Shown here: piece by piece, positions 1 through 5,385 of the stretch
Position numbering within the stretch: the first letter of the stretch is position 1
How the letters are laid out: every line of letters starts with the position of its first letter
Source: Alphaproteobacteria bacterium
GTDB lineage: Bacteria; Pseudomonadota; Alphaproteobacteria; ATCC43930; CGMCC-115725
DNA length: 6,579 nucleotides
Direction of reading: 5' to 3'
Assembly: GCA_005888515.1 (NCBI GenBank)
Contig: VAZR01000142.1
Location: forward strand, 1 to 6,579
Made by a program: the position numbers and the translations under genes
Notes under the pieces: generated by a model
The model's database searches: none
What the model was told of the DNA's origin: nothing
What the model saw: only the letters and a program-made list of their open reading frames with translations

Positions 1-309
1 GCCGCCAATCTCCTCGCCGCTCCCTTGCGCGAGGGACGGCTCACCACCGGCGATCTCGCAGCGGTTCAGCGCCGCCGAACCTTTCCGATGAAGGTGATCC
101 AGGCGATGCAGATCGCCGTGCAGAACCGAATCCTTGACCCGCTGCTCGATTCCGACAAGCCGGTTACCGCGCCCTGGGTGGTGCGGCTGTTCAACCATTT
201 CCCAATTTTGCGGCGCATACCGGCGCGGATCGTCGGCGTCGGCGTACGCCCCGAGCATGTGCACAGTCCACAGATCGGCAACCCGGTGGGTGCACTGGCG
301 CAATCGTGA
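1..309 (+). CDS. FAD-dependent monooxygenase/oxidoreductase, C-terminal part (5' truncated by window edge)
   Basis: The reading frame is open from the first base and stops with TGA at 307-309, leaving 102 residues of a protein whose N-terminal FAD-binding domain lies outside the window. What is visible matches the C-terminal tail of the p-hydroxybenzoate-hydroxylase-like (PHBH/UbiH) flavin monooxygenases: AANLLAAPLREGRLT, then the helix LAAVQRRRTFPMKVIQAMQ, then the closing RRIPARIVGVGVRPEHV. In the family this part follows the FAD-binding GDAAH region and packs on the flavin domain. Such enzymes are cytosolic and use NAD(P)H and O2 to hydroxylate aromatic or similar substrates; the substrate cannot be told from this fragment. 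The next gene starts 63 bases downstream on the same strand, so the two may share a transcript. Family-level assignment is good; the exact function is unknown. Confidence 0.8.
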   Translation, partial: AANLLAAPLREGRLTTGDLAAVQRRRTFPMKVIQAMQIAVQNRILDPLLDSDKPVTAPWVVRLFNHFPILRRIPARIVGVGVRPEHVHSPQIGNPVGALAQS

Positions 310-359
310 TCGGAGACCCGCCGCCGCCAATCGTATAACCGGAAACGCCGTGTCCTCCC

Positions 360-363
360 GGAG
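360..363 (+). promoter_or_regulatory. Ribosome binding site of the F420 reductase-like gene
   Basis: GGAG lies nine bases before the ATG at 373. It supports this start, and hence the presence of the N-terminal Tat signal, over later in-frame starts. Confidence 0.5.
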
Positions 364-372
364 CATCCGATC

Positions 373-1134
373 ATGAGCACGCAGCCGCTTCTCGAACTCC
401 ACCGGCGCGATGTGTTGCGCCTCGCCGGCAGCGCGGTCGCTTTCCTGGCGCTAGCGACCTCACCCTTTGCCGCGCTCGCGCAGACCACAGGCGGCGCGGC
501 GCTCAAGATCGGCACGATCGGCTCCGGCCGCGAAGGCGGCGCGCTCGGCACGCTGTTCGCCAAGGCCGGGCACCCGGTGATGTTCTCCTCGCGCCATCCC
601 GAACAGCTGAAGGATCTCGTCGCCTCGGCCGGCCCTTCGGCGAAGGCCGGTAGCGTCTCCGACGCGATCGCGTTCGCGGACGTCGTATTGCTGGTTGTGC
701 CGTACACCGCGGTCGAGCAGATCGGCAAGGAGCACGGGCCGGCGCTCGCAAAGAAGCAGCTGGTCATGGATGTCTCAAACCCGGTCGCGCGACGCGACGG
801 CGAGGAGCTCGTCAAATGGGTCGAGCAGCAGGGCGGCGCTGCCCTGGCCACCGCGAAACTGCTCCCCGGCGCTCATCTGGTCCGCGCCTTCAATGCGATC
901 GGCTACGCGAAATTGCCGGAGCTGGCACACCGGCAGGGCGATCCGGTCGGGGTGCCGATCGCCGGCGACGACCAGAAAGCCGTGGCGCTCGCCTCGCAGC
1001 TGATCAAGGAGATCGGCTTCGAGCCGGTCGTGGTCGGCGGTCTCGCCATGGGCAAATACCTGAATGTCGGCACACCGCTCGCCGGTATCCATACGCCGGA
1101 CGAGATCCGGCAGATCGCCTCGACGCTGAAATAG
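373..1134 (+). CDS. Tat-exported NADPH-dependent F420 reductase-like Rossmann protein
   Basis: This is a complete 253-residue protein. The ATG at 373 is preceded by GGAG at 360-363, nine bases away, which supports this start. Residues 1-36 look like a Tat signal peptide: twin arginines at 11-12 in HRRDVLRLAG, a hydrophobic stretch to about 34, and a likely cleavage site FAALA/QTT. The mature part opens with a Rossmann dinucleotide-binding fold: KIGTIGSGREGG has GxGxxG at residues 50-55, followed by SSRHPE at about 72-77, the usual NADP-phosphate contact region of F420:NADPH oxidoreductase-like proteins (PF03807 type). DVVLLVVPY, VMDVSNPV and LVRAFNAI are further conserved family blocks. By family it would be an NADP(H)-dependent oxidoreductase. 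True F420 use is doubtful, because this family name is applied widely in bacteria without demonstrated F420. Export of an NADP-binding protein is unusual but compatible with Tat, which carries folded, cofactor-loaded proteins. It may be co-transcribed with the monooxygenase upstream. Confidence 0.88.
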   Translation: MSTQPLLELHRRDVLRLAGSAVAFLALATSPFAALAQTTGGAALKIGTIGSGREGGALGTLFAKAGHPVMFSSRHPEQLKDLVASAGPSAKAGSVSDAIAFADVVLLVVPYTAVEQIGKEHGPALAKKQLVMDVSNPVARRDGEELVKWVEQQGGAALATAKLLPGAHLVRAFNAIGYAKLPELAHRQGDPVGVPIAGDDQKAVALASQLIKEIGFEPVVVGGLAMGKYLNVGTPLAGIHTPDEIRQIASTLK

Positions 1135-1152
1135 CGCGGCAACAGCATCGTG

Positions 1153-1274
1153 CGTGCTTCGAGACGCGCCTCGGCTTGCGCCGAGGTGCTCCTCAGCATG
1201 AGGTGTATTGTTTGATGGCATCGAGGAAAGAGCCTCATCCTGAGGAGCCGGCGAAGCCGGCGTCTCGAAGGACG
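1153..1274. repeat. Intergenic dispersed palindromic repeat (two inverted arms)
   Basis: The left arm (1153-1203) and right arm (1233-1274) are imperfect reverse complements. The left arm contains CTTCGAGACG and CTCCTCAGCATGAGG; the right arm contains CCTCATCCTGAGGAG and CGTCTCGAAGGACG. A 29-base loop separates them. Each arm carries its own smaller hairpin: 1169-1186 has a perfect 7-bp stem around TTGC, and 1248-1260 a 5-bp stem around GAA. The CTTCGAGACG...CTCCTCAGxATGAGG wording is, from memory, a very common intergenic repeat in Bradyrhizobium and relatives. It fills most of the 189-base space between the reductase and the transporter. Transcribed, it would fold into a long hairpin that could slow or end transcription from the reductase, but there is no T-run, so it is not a classical terminator. 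Confidence 0.85.
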
Positions 1275-1323
1275 CATTGTGCCGATCCAGCCGCTGCGCT
1301 GGTTTTGATTCACCGAGAGAGCG

Positions 1324-2547
1324 TTGGCCAATAACGACAGGAGGCCCGGCATCGCCGAGGCCGGGTACCGGCTGCTGTGCCGCGTCATCGATGTGCGGCG
1401 CGAGGAGCTGCCGGCGCTGTTGTGGTGCTGGCTCTACATCTTCGCGGTGCTGTCGTCCTACTACATCATGCGGCCGATCCGCGACGAGATGGGGGTCGCC
1501 GGCGGCGTCAATAATCTGCCGTGGCTGTTCACCGGCACCTTGATCGGCATGGTGCTGGTCAACCTGCCTTTCGCCTGGCTGGTCAAGACCCTGCCGCGCA
1601 GCCGCTTCATCCCCCTCACCTACCGGTTCTTCGCGGTCAACATCGTGCTGTTCGCGATTGCGCTGCACTTTGCCGATCAGGAGCAGACGATCTGGATCGG
1701 CCGCCTCTTTTTCATCTGGGTGTCGGTCTACAATCTGTTCGTCGTCTCGATCTTCTGGCAGCTGAACGTCGACCTATTCAGCCCGGAGCAGGGCAAGCGG
1801 CTGTTCGGCTTCATCGCCGCCGGCGCGACAATCGGCGCGATCGTCGGTTCGGCGCTGACGGCCAGTTTGGCACGCCATGTCGCGCCTATGGTCTTGCTGC
1901 TCGGCGCAGCGGTGTTGCTCGAGTTGGCGGTGTTCGCGGTCGGTCGGCTGTCGCGCCTCTCGCCGAGCCTGCATCAGCAGCCCGCGGCCGCCGCCGCCGA
2001 GGAGCAGCCGATCGGCGGCAGCGTGCTCGCCGGCATCACCCATGGCTTCCCCGACCGCGGGGCGCAGACTGCGTTTTTCGCGACCGTGGATCTGCTGGTG
2101 AACACGCTGACCTTGGTGATCCAGCTGTTTCTGACCGGGCGCATCATGTTGTGGCTCGGAGTCGCGCTGGCGCTTTCTTTCCTGCCGGCCTTGACGATTG
2201 CCGGTTTTGGCGCGTTGACGGCGGCGCCGACCCTGGGCGCGATCGCGGTGTTCCAGATCCTGCGCCGCGCCGCCGATTACGGGATCGCGCGGCCGACCCG
2301 CGAGGTGCTGTTCACGGTGGTGCCGCGCGAAGACCGCTACAAGGCGAAAAGCTTTATCGACACCTTCGTGTACCGCCTCGGCGACCAGCTCGGCGCCTGG
2401 GGAGTTGCGGCTTTCCGCTGGCTCGGCGCGGGTACCGCCGACTTGGCGCTGGTCGCAATCCCGATCGCGGCGCTGTGGCTATTGAACGCGCTGTGGCTCG
2501 GCCGGCGGCAGGAGCGAATGGCCGAGGCGCGCGCACCCGCCGAATGA
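1324..2547 (+). CDS. NTP/NDP exchange transporter (ATP/ADP translocase-like, MFS-related), apparently lacking one internal helix
   Basis: This is a 407-residue polytopic inner-membrane protein. The frame is closed by TGA at 1306-1308, so TTG at 1324 is the first usable start; GAGAGA at 1315-1320 is a weak, rather close Shine-Dalgarno. A GTG at 1393 would remove conserved N-terminal residues. Recognition rests on the family blocks YYIMRPIRDEMGVAGG (47-61), LPWLFTGTLIGM (65-76), FWQLNVDLFSPEQGKRLFGFIAAGATIGAIVGS (144-176), FFATVDLLVNTLTLVIQLFLTGR (251-273), and ARPTREVLFTVVPREDRYKAKSFIDTFVYR (322-351). Six membrane segments are visible before a proline/alanine-rich cytoplasmic linker (about 212-230). 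After it, GGSVLAGITH (231-240) runs straight into GFPDRGAQTAFFA. Relatives as I recall them carry about 35 more residues here, one whole helix, which suggests an in-frame deletion. The substrate is uncertain; free-living bacterial members are mostly uncharacterised. The gene is convergent with the dioxygenase, three bases away. Confidence 0.82.
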   Translation: MANNDRRPGIAEAGYRLLCRVIDVRREELPALLWCWLYIFAVLSSYYIMRPIRDEMGVAGGVNNLPWLFTGTLIGMVLVNLPFAWLVKTLPRSRFIPLTYRFFAVNIVLFAIALHFADQEQTIWIGRLFFIWVSVYNLFVVSIFWQLNVDLFSPEQGKRLFGFIAAGATIGAIVGSALTASLARHVAPMVLLLGAAVLLELAVFAVGRLSRLSPSLHQQPAAAAAEEQPIGGSVLAGITHGFPDRGAQTAFFATVDLLVNTLTLVIQLFLTGRIMLWLGVALALSFLPALTIAGFGALTAAPTLGAIAVFQILRRAADYGIARPTREVLFTVVPREDRYKAKSFIDTFVYRLGDQLGAWGVAAFRWLGAGTADLALVAIPIAALWLLNALWLGRRQERMAEARAPAE

Positions 2548-2550
2548 GCT

Positions 2551-3392
2551 TCAGGCCACCTCGTCGAGGGTCGAGCCAATGTCGAGGGTCGTGGCTCGGC
2601 GCAGATCGCGCGGCTGATCCTCGTCATGCGCCCGCCCGCGATGCATCGTGTCCCGGTTATCCCAGATCACCAGATCGCCGACCCGCCATTGATGGCTGTA
2701 GACGAATTGCGGCTGCGTCGCGAAATCGCTGAGGTCGCGCAGCAACAACCGGCCTTCCGGCACCGGCCAGCCGACGATGTGCGAGGCATGCGCCGACAGA
2801 TACAGGCATTTGCGGCCGGAGCCGGGATGCCGGCGCACCAGGCGTTGGCGCGACGGCGGGTATTTCTCGCGCTCGCCGGGCGGGAATTCGGTAAAGCCGA
2901 TCTGGGCGCGCGACCAGAAAATAGCGCATCGTAGGCGGCGCGCATATCGGCGAATTCGGTCTCGCCGGCGCCGAACGGCGACGCCGGCGGCACCGCGACG
3001 GCGAACAGCATGCCAAGCACCACCGGCACCGGCATGTAGGAGGCATCGGTGTGCCACAGCCGGTTGCCGAGACTGTCGAGGCGGCGCCGGTCGTCGCGGG
3101 CGCGCAGTCGGTTGTCCTCGTCGAGGTTCGAGATGTCGCCAATCTCGGGGAATTGCAGACGGCGCCGGCCGCCGCGGGCTGCCGAGCGGCCGATCTCGAG
3201 CTCGCCGAACCGGGCCGCAAACGCGCGCAGCTGTTCGTCGGTTATCTGCTGATCGCGAAACACCAGAACGGCATGGCGGTCGATCGCGCGCCACAGCGCG
3301 TCGACCATCGCATCGTCGATCGGCCCGCTGACATCGAGCCCGCCGACCATGGCACCGATATGCGGATGCAGCGGCGTGATCGCGAGGGCCAT
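2551..3392 (-). pseudogene. TauD/TfdA-family Fe(II)/2-oxoglutarate dioxygenase, frameshifted by an internal deletion
   Basis: The first frame begins at ATG 3392-3390, preceded by a clear Shine-Dalgarno (GGAAAGGA, then CGGCC), and reads MALAITPLHPHIGAMVGGLD through about Leu157 (codon 2924-2922). From about 2922 the homology continues in another frame, IFWSRAQIGFTEF, down to the TGA at 2553-2551. The two halves together make about 280 residues. They hold the expected Fe(II) ligands: H114 and D116 in LWHTDASY in the first frame, and the distal His in DNRDTMHRG in the second, followed by the 2-oxoglutarate-binding arginine region RDLRRATTLD. In relatives, roughly 16-18 residues (PEATK...LVAEHS type) separate AAYDAL from IFWSRAQ. 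They are missing here, so this is a short deletion not divisible by three rather than a one-base slip. Read as is, the protein would lose the distal iron ligand and be inactive. The family oxidises taurine, alkyl sulfates, 2,4-D and related compounds; the substrate here is not determinable. An assembly error is the alternative. Confidence 0.82.
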
Positions 3393-3400
3393 GGCCGTCC
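3393..3400 (-). promoter_or_regulatory. Ribosome binding site deciding the dioxygenase start
   Basis: On the minus strand an AAGGA core, part of GGAAAGGA, sits five bases before ATG 3392. This favours that ATG over the TTG at 3416 in the same frame. The motif itself extends a few bases beyond 3400. Confidence 0.55.
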
Positions 3401-3430
3401 TTTCCGTAAGCAACAACTGTCTTGGCTCGG

Positions 3431-3459
3431 AGGATCGATCCGCGTTCCGGGCCTGTCAA
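3431..3459 (-). promoter_or_regulatory. Possible sigma-70-type promoter for the dioxygenase
   Basis: The minus strand carries a perfect TTGACA at 3459-3454. After a 17-base spacer comes GATCCT at 3436-3431, which matches TATAAT at three positions including the important A2 and T6. Transcription would start near 3424, giving a leader of about 30 bases ahead of the dioxygenase ATG. The -35 box lies six bases from the edge of the palindromic repeat. A single good hexamer can occur by chance, so this remains a prediction. Confidence 0.35.
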
Positions 3460-3465
3460 TCCTAG

Positions 3466-3545
3466 GGGAGATTGCTTCGCTACGCCCGCAATGCCCGCTA
3501 TTTCAGCTTGTCATTGCGAGGAGCGCGGCGACGCAGCAATCTCCC
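3466..3545. repeat. Dispersed palindromic repeat (CATTGCGAGG type), copy 1
   Basis: The left arm 3466-3493 (GGGAGATTGCTTCGC...GCAATG) and right arm 3512-3545 (CATTGCGAGGAGCG...AGCAATCTCCC) are imperfect reverse complements around an 18-base loop. The right arm is closely similar to the left arm of the element at 5282-5368. This motif is familiar from many bacterial genomes, including Bradyrhizobium-type ones (from memory). It fills most of the divergent space between the dioxygenase and the metallohydrolase and ends only 15 bases before the proposed hydrolase start. Confidence 0.88.
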
Positions 3546-3560
3546 GTCGAACGGCTGTCG

Positions 3561-4514
3561 GTGCGGCTTGTGGTCGATTCGTATTTCGACCTGTTCATGC
3601 CTAAGGCCACGGATCCGCACGTCAGGATCGAGCACGTCTCCCGTATCCCGGGCCGCGAGACCTCGACCTTAGCCGGCGAGTGGGGTCTCTCGCTGCATCT
3701 CGAATCCGAGAATGCGGGAGACAAGCGTCAGTACCTCTTGGATTTCGGCTTTACCCCCGAGATCCTGCTGCGCAATTTCGATCTGCTCGGCATCGAGACC
3801 GAGAAGCTCGACGGGCTGATCCTCAGTCATTCCCACCGCGATCACTATGGCGGGCTGGTCGGCTTCGTCGGCGTGCAGCGGCCGCGGCTGCGCGAGGATA
3901 TGAAACTTTACACCGACGGCGATCTGACCTTCCGCGAGAAATGGACGGGCTCGCGCGGCGCCGCGCCGGTATCGATGGGCGCGCTCGACGGACCCGCGCT
4001 GGCTGCCGCGCATGTCGAAACCGTGTGCTGCGACTATGCGCACGCGCTCGCCGGCCCGTTCACCAGCGGCGCGATCGCGCGGCAATCCTTCGAGCGGGTA
4101 TTGCCGAACACACTGATCGAACCGACCCCGGCCGACCATTTCACCGAAGAGGAACGACGCGGCCGGCTGGTTCCCGACAAGCATCCCGACGAGCACGCCA
4201 CCTGTTATGTCGTGCAGGGCCGCGGTCTGGTCGTCATCTCGTCCTGCGGCCATGCCGGGCTGATCAACACGATCAAGACGGCGCAGGCGGTCTCCGGGGT
4301 CGAAAAGCTGCACGCGGTGCTCGGCGGTTTTCATCTCGGCGCGGCGCCGCAGGATTATATCGACCACACCGTCGCCGAGCTGAAGGCGCTATCCCCCGAT
4401 GTCGTGGTGCCGATGCATTGCACCGGCCGCGGCTTCATCGCCGCGGCGCAGCGCGAAATGCCGGAACAGATCGTGTTGTCGAACACCGGTAGCCGTTTCA
4501 CGTTCGGGGTTTAG
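3561..4514 (+). CDS. MBL-fold metallohydrolase, dihydropterin-synthase-like branch
   Basis: From GTG 3561 this is a 317-residue metallo-beta-lactamase-fold protein. Metal-binding motifs are intact: HSHRDHYGG (HxHxDH at 90-95), His231 in SSCGHAGLINT, His258 in GGFHLG, and His286 in PMHCTG. The SCGHAG / GGFHLG / MHCTG pattern is that of the branch named after 7,8-dihydropterin-6-methyl-4-aminobenzene-phosphate synthase; most bacterial members have no known substrate. Other conserved blocks are GEWGLSLHLES, YLLDFGFTPEILLRNFDLLGI and DKHPDEHATCYVVQGRGLVVIS. The start is uncertain. In this frame there is no ATG, GTG or TTG between 3366 and 3561, the palindromic repeat is read through in frame immediately upstream, and no clear Shine-Dalgarno precedes the GTG. 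Relatives, as I recall, have a few more residues before RLSVR, so the native start may have been lost to the repeat. ATG 3597 is the next option but removes conserved residues. The acetyltransferase follows 26 bases downstream, probably in the same transcript. Confidence 0.85.
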   Translation: MRLVVDSYFDLFMPKATDPHVRIEHVSRIPGRETSTLAGEWGLSLHLESENAGDKRQYLLDFGFTPEILLRNFDLLGIETEKLDGLILSHSHRDHYGGLVGFVGVQRPRLREDMKLYTDGDLTFREKWTGSRGAAPVSMGALDGPALAAAHVETVCCDYAHALAGPFTSGAIARQSFERVLPNTLIEPTPADHFTEEERRGRLVPDKHPDEHATCYVVQGRGLVVISSCGHAGLINTIKTAQAVSGVEKLHAVLGGFHLGAAPQDYIDHTVAELKALSPDVVVPMHCTGRGFIAAAQREMPEQIVLSNTGSRFTFGV

Positions 4515-4540
4515 CTGGTTTGGTGTTAGCCGGGGATCGC

Positions 4541-5266
4541 ATGACCGACAGCGAAACGCGGCGCAATCAGCTGGGCCAGCCGGTCGGGCTGCCGGTGGCG
4601 GGATGGATGCCGCGGCCCGTGCCGCCGCGCACGGCGATGGCCGGCCGGTTCGCGCGGGTCGAGCCGCTCGACGTCGAACGTCATGCCGCGGAGCTATTCG
4701 AGGCCAATGCCGAGGACCGCGAGGGGCGCAACTGGACCTATTACAATTATGGCCCGTTCGCGACGCTCGGCGACTACCGCAAATGGGTCGAGAGTTCCTG
4801 CGCCGACAAGACGCGGCTGTTCCATGCGATTATCGACCAAGCCAGCGGCAAGGCGGTTGGGGTGGGCGCTTATGCGAACATGCAGCCCGCCCACGGCACG
4901 ATCGAGGTCGGCGCGCTGAACTTCAGTCCGCGCCTGCAACGCCAGCCGGCGGCAACGGAAGCGATGTATCTGATGATGCGCCGCGTGTTCGACGAGCTCG
5001 GCTACCGCCGCTACGAGTGGAAATGCGATTCGCTGAACCTGCCGAGCCGTGCTGCCGCCGCGCGGCTCGGGTTCACGTATGAAGGCCTGTTCCGGCAGGC
5101 GATGGTCACCCGCGGCCACAACCGCGACACGGCGTGGTTCTCGATCATCGACCCCGAATGGCCGACATTGCGCGCCGCGTTTGAGGCCTGGCTCGATCCG
5201 GGCAATTTCGACAGCGCCGGCCGGCAGCGCCGCGGCCTGGCTGCTTTCCGCGCCGCGCCTGGATGA
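4541..5266 (+). CDS. GNAT family N-acetyltransferase (RimJ/RimL-like)
   Basis: This is a complete 241-residue protein. ATG 4541 is preceded by GGGGA five bases upstream, which makes it preferable to the TTG and GTG at 4520 and 4523. An N-terminal extension of about 35 residues (RRNQLGQPVGLPVAGW) precedes the GNAT fold. The fold is recognisable from FARVEPLDVERHAAELF (37-53), the acetyl-CoA contact strand IEVGALNFSPRLQRQPAATEA (121-141), and the C-terminal CDSLNLPSRAAAARLGFTYEG (162-182), the usual NxxSxxxxxxLGF element. It resembles RimJ/RimL-like enzymes that acetylate amino groups of proteins or small molecules using acetyl-CoA in the cytosol; the acceptor is unknown. No deletion or frameshift is apparent. 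It lies 26 bases after the metallohydrolase, so a two-gene transcript is likely, and an inverted repeat follows it. Confidence 0.88.
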   Translation: MTDSETRRNQLGQPVGLPVAGWMPRPVPPRTAMAGRFARVEPLDVERHAAELFEANAEDREGRNWTYYNYGPFATLGDYRKWVESSCADKTRLFHAIIDQASGKAVGVGAYANMQPAHGTIEVGALNFSPRLQRQPAATEAMYLMMRRVFDELGYRRYEWKCDSLNLPSRAAAARLGFTYEGLFRQAMVTRGHNRDTAWFSIIDPEWPTLRAAFEAWLDPGNFDSAGRQRRGLAAFRAAPG

Positions 5267-5275
5267 AACCCAGGC
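5257..5275 (+). terminator. Weak hairpin over the acetyltransferase stop codon
   Basis: GCCTGG (5257-5262) pairs perfectly with CCAGGC (5270-5275) around a seven-base loop containing the TGA stop. No T-run follows, so intrinsic termination is doubtful. Together with the adjacent palindromic repeat it may reduce read-through into the exporter. Confidence 0.25.
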
Positions 5276-5281
5276 TACCGA

Positions 5282-5368
5282 TGTCATTGCGAGGAGCACA
5301 GCGACGAAGCAATCCCCATCGGATTGACCCACCCGGCCGGGGATTGCTTCGCTCCGCTCGCAATGACA
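5282..5368. repeat. Dispersed palindromic repeat (CATTGCGAGG type), copy 2
   Basis: The left arm 5282-5317 (TGTCATTGCGAGGAGC...AGCAATCCCC) and right arm 5339-5368 (GGGGATTGCTTCGC...GCAATGACA) are reverse complements with a few mismatches, around a 21-base loop. It uses the same arm sequences as the element at 3466-3545 but in the opposite order: here CATTG is at the outer ends and ATTGC-CCC at the loop. It occupies most of the 119 bases between the acetyltransferase and the exporter. Confidence 0.9.
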
Positions 5369-5370
5369 GC

Positions 5371-5377
5371 AGGGGAG
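5371..5377 (+). promoter_or_regulatory. Ribosome binding site of the MFS exporter
   Basis: AGGGGAG lies eight bases before TTG 5386 and immediately after the palindromic repeat. It is the only good Shine-Dalgarno near the start of the exporter and favours TTG 5386 over GTG 5389. Confidence 0.5.
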
Positions 5378-5385
5378 CGCCGTCA

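Noticed and set aside
66..851. Long minus-strand open frame opposite the monooxygenase tail and reductase
   Set aside because: It is low-complexity, Ser/Arg/Pro-rich translation antisense to a well-recognised gene, has no family motif, and is an expected by-product of high-GC codon bias.
775..1668. Minus-strand open frame of nearly 300 codons across the intergenic repeat
   Set aside because: It runs antisense to the reductase and transporter and through the repeat element, with Asp/Arg/Gln-rich shadow composition and no recognisable domain.
1521..2732. Plus-strand open frame of about 400 codons in a second frame over the transporter
   Set aside because: It is Arg/Ala-rich with no membrane segments or motifs; the transporter frame in the same region has clear family blocks.
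2900..2930. Programmed ribosomal frameshift in the dioxygenase
   Set aside because: There is no convincing slippery heptamer with a downstream structure, TauD enzymes are not known to use one, and residues appear to be missing at the junction, which favours a deletion.
3051..3560. Upstream extension of the metallohydrolase frame
   Set aside because: The extra residues are antisense to the dioxygenase and then repeat-encoded. The metallohydrolase family homology begins only at RLSVR near 3552.
3669..4367. Minus-strand open frame opposite the metallohydrolase
   Set aside because: It is a shadow of the hydrolase, which carries intact metal-binding motifs on the plus strand.
3466..5368. CRISPR array or insertion sequence formed by the repeats
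   Set aside because: There are only two copies, each itself an inverted pair, with no regular spacers, no transposase and no target-site duplication visible; they are dispersed palindromic repeats.
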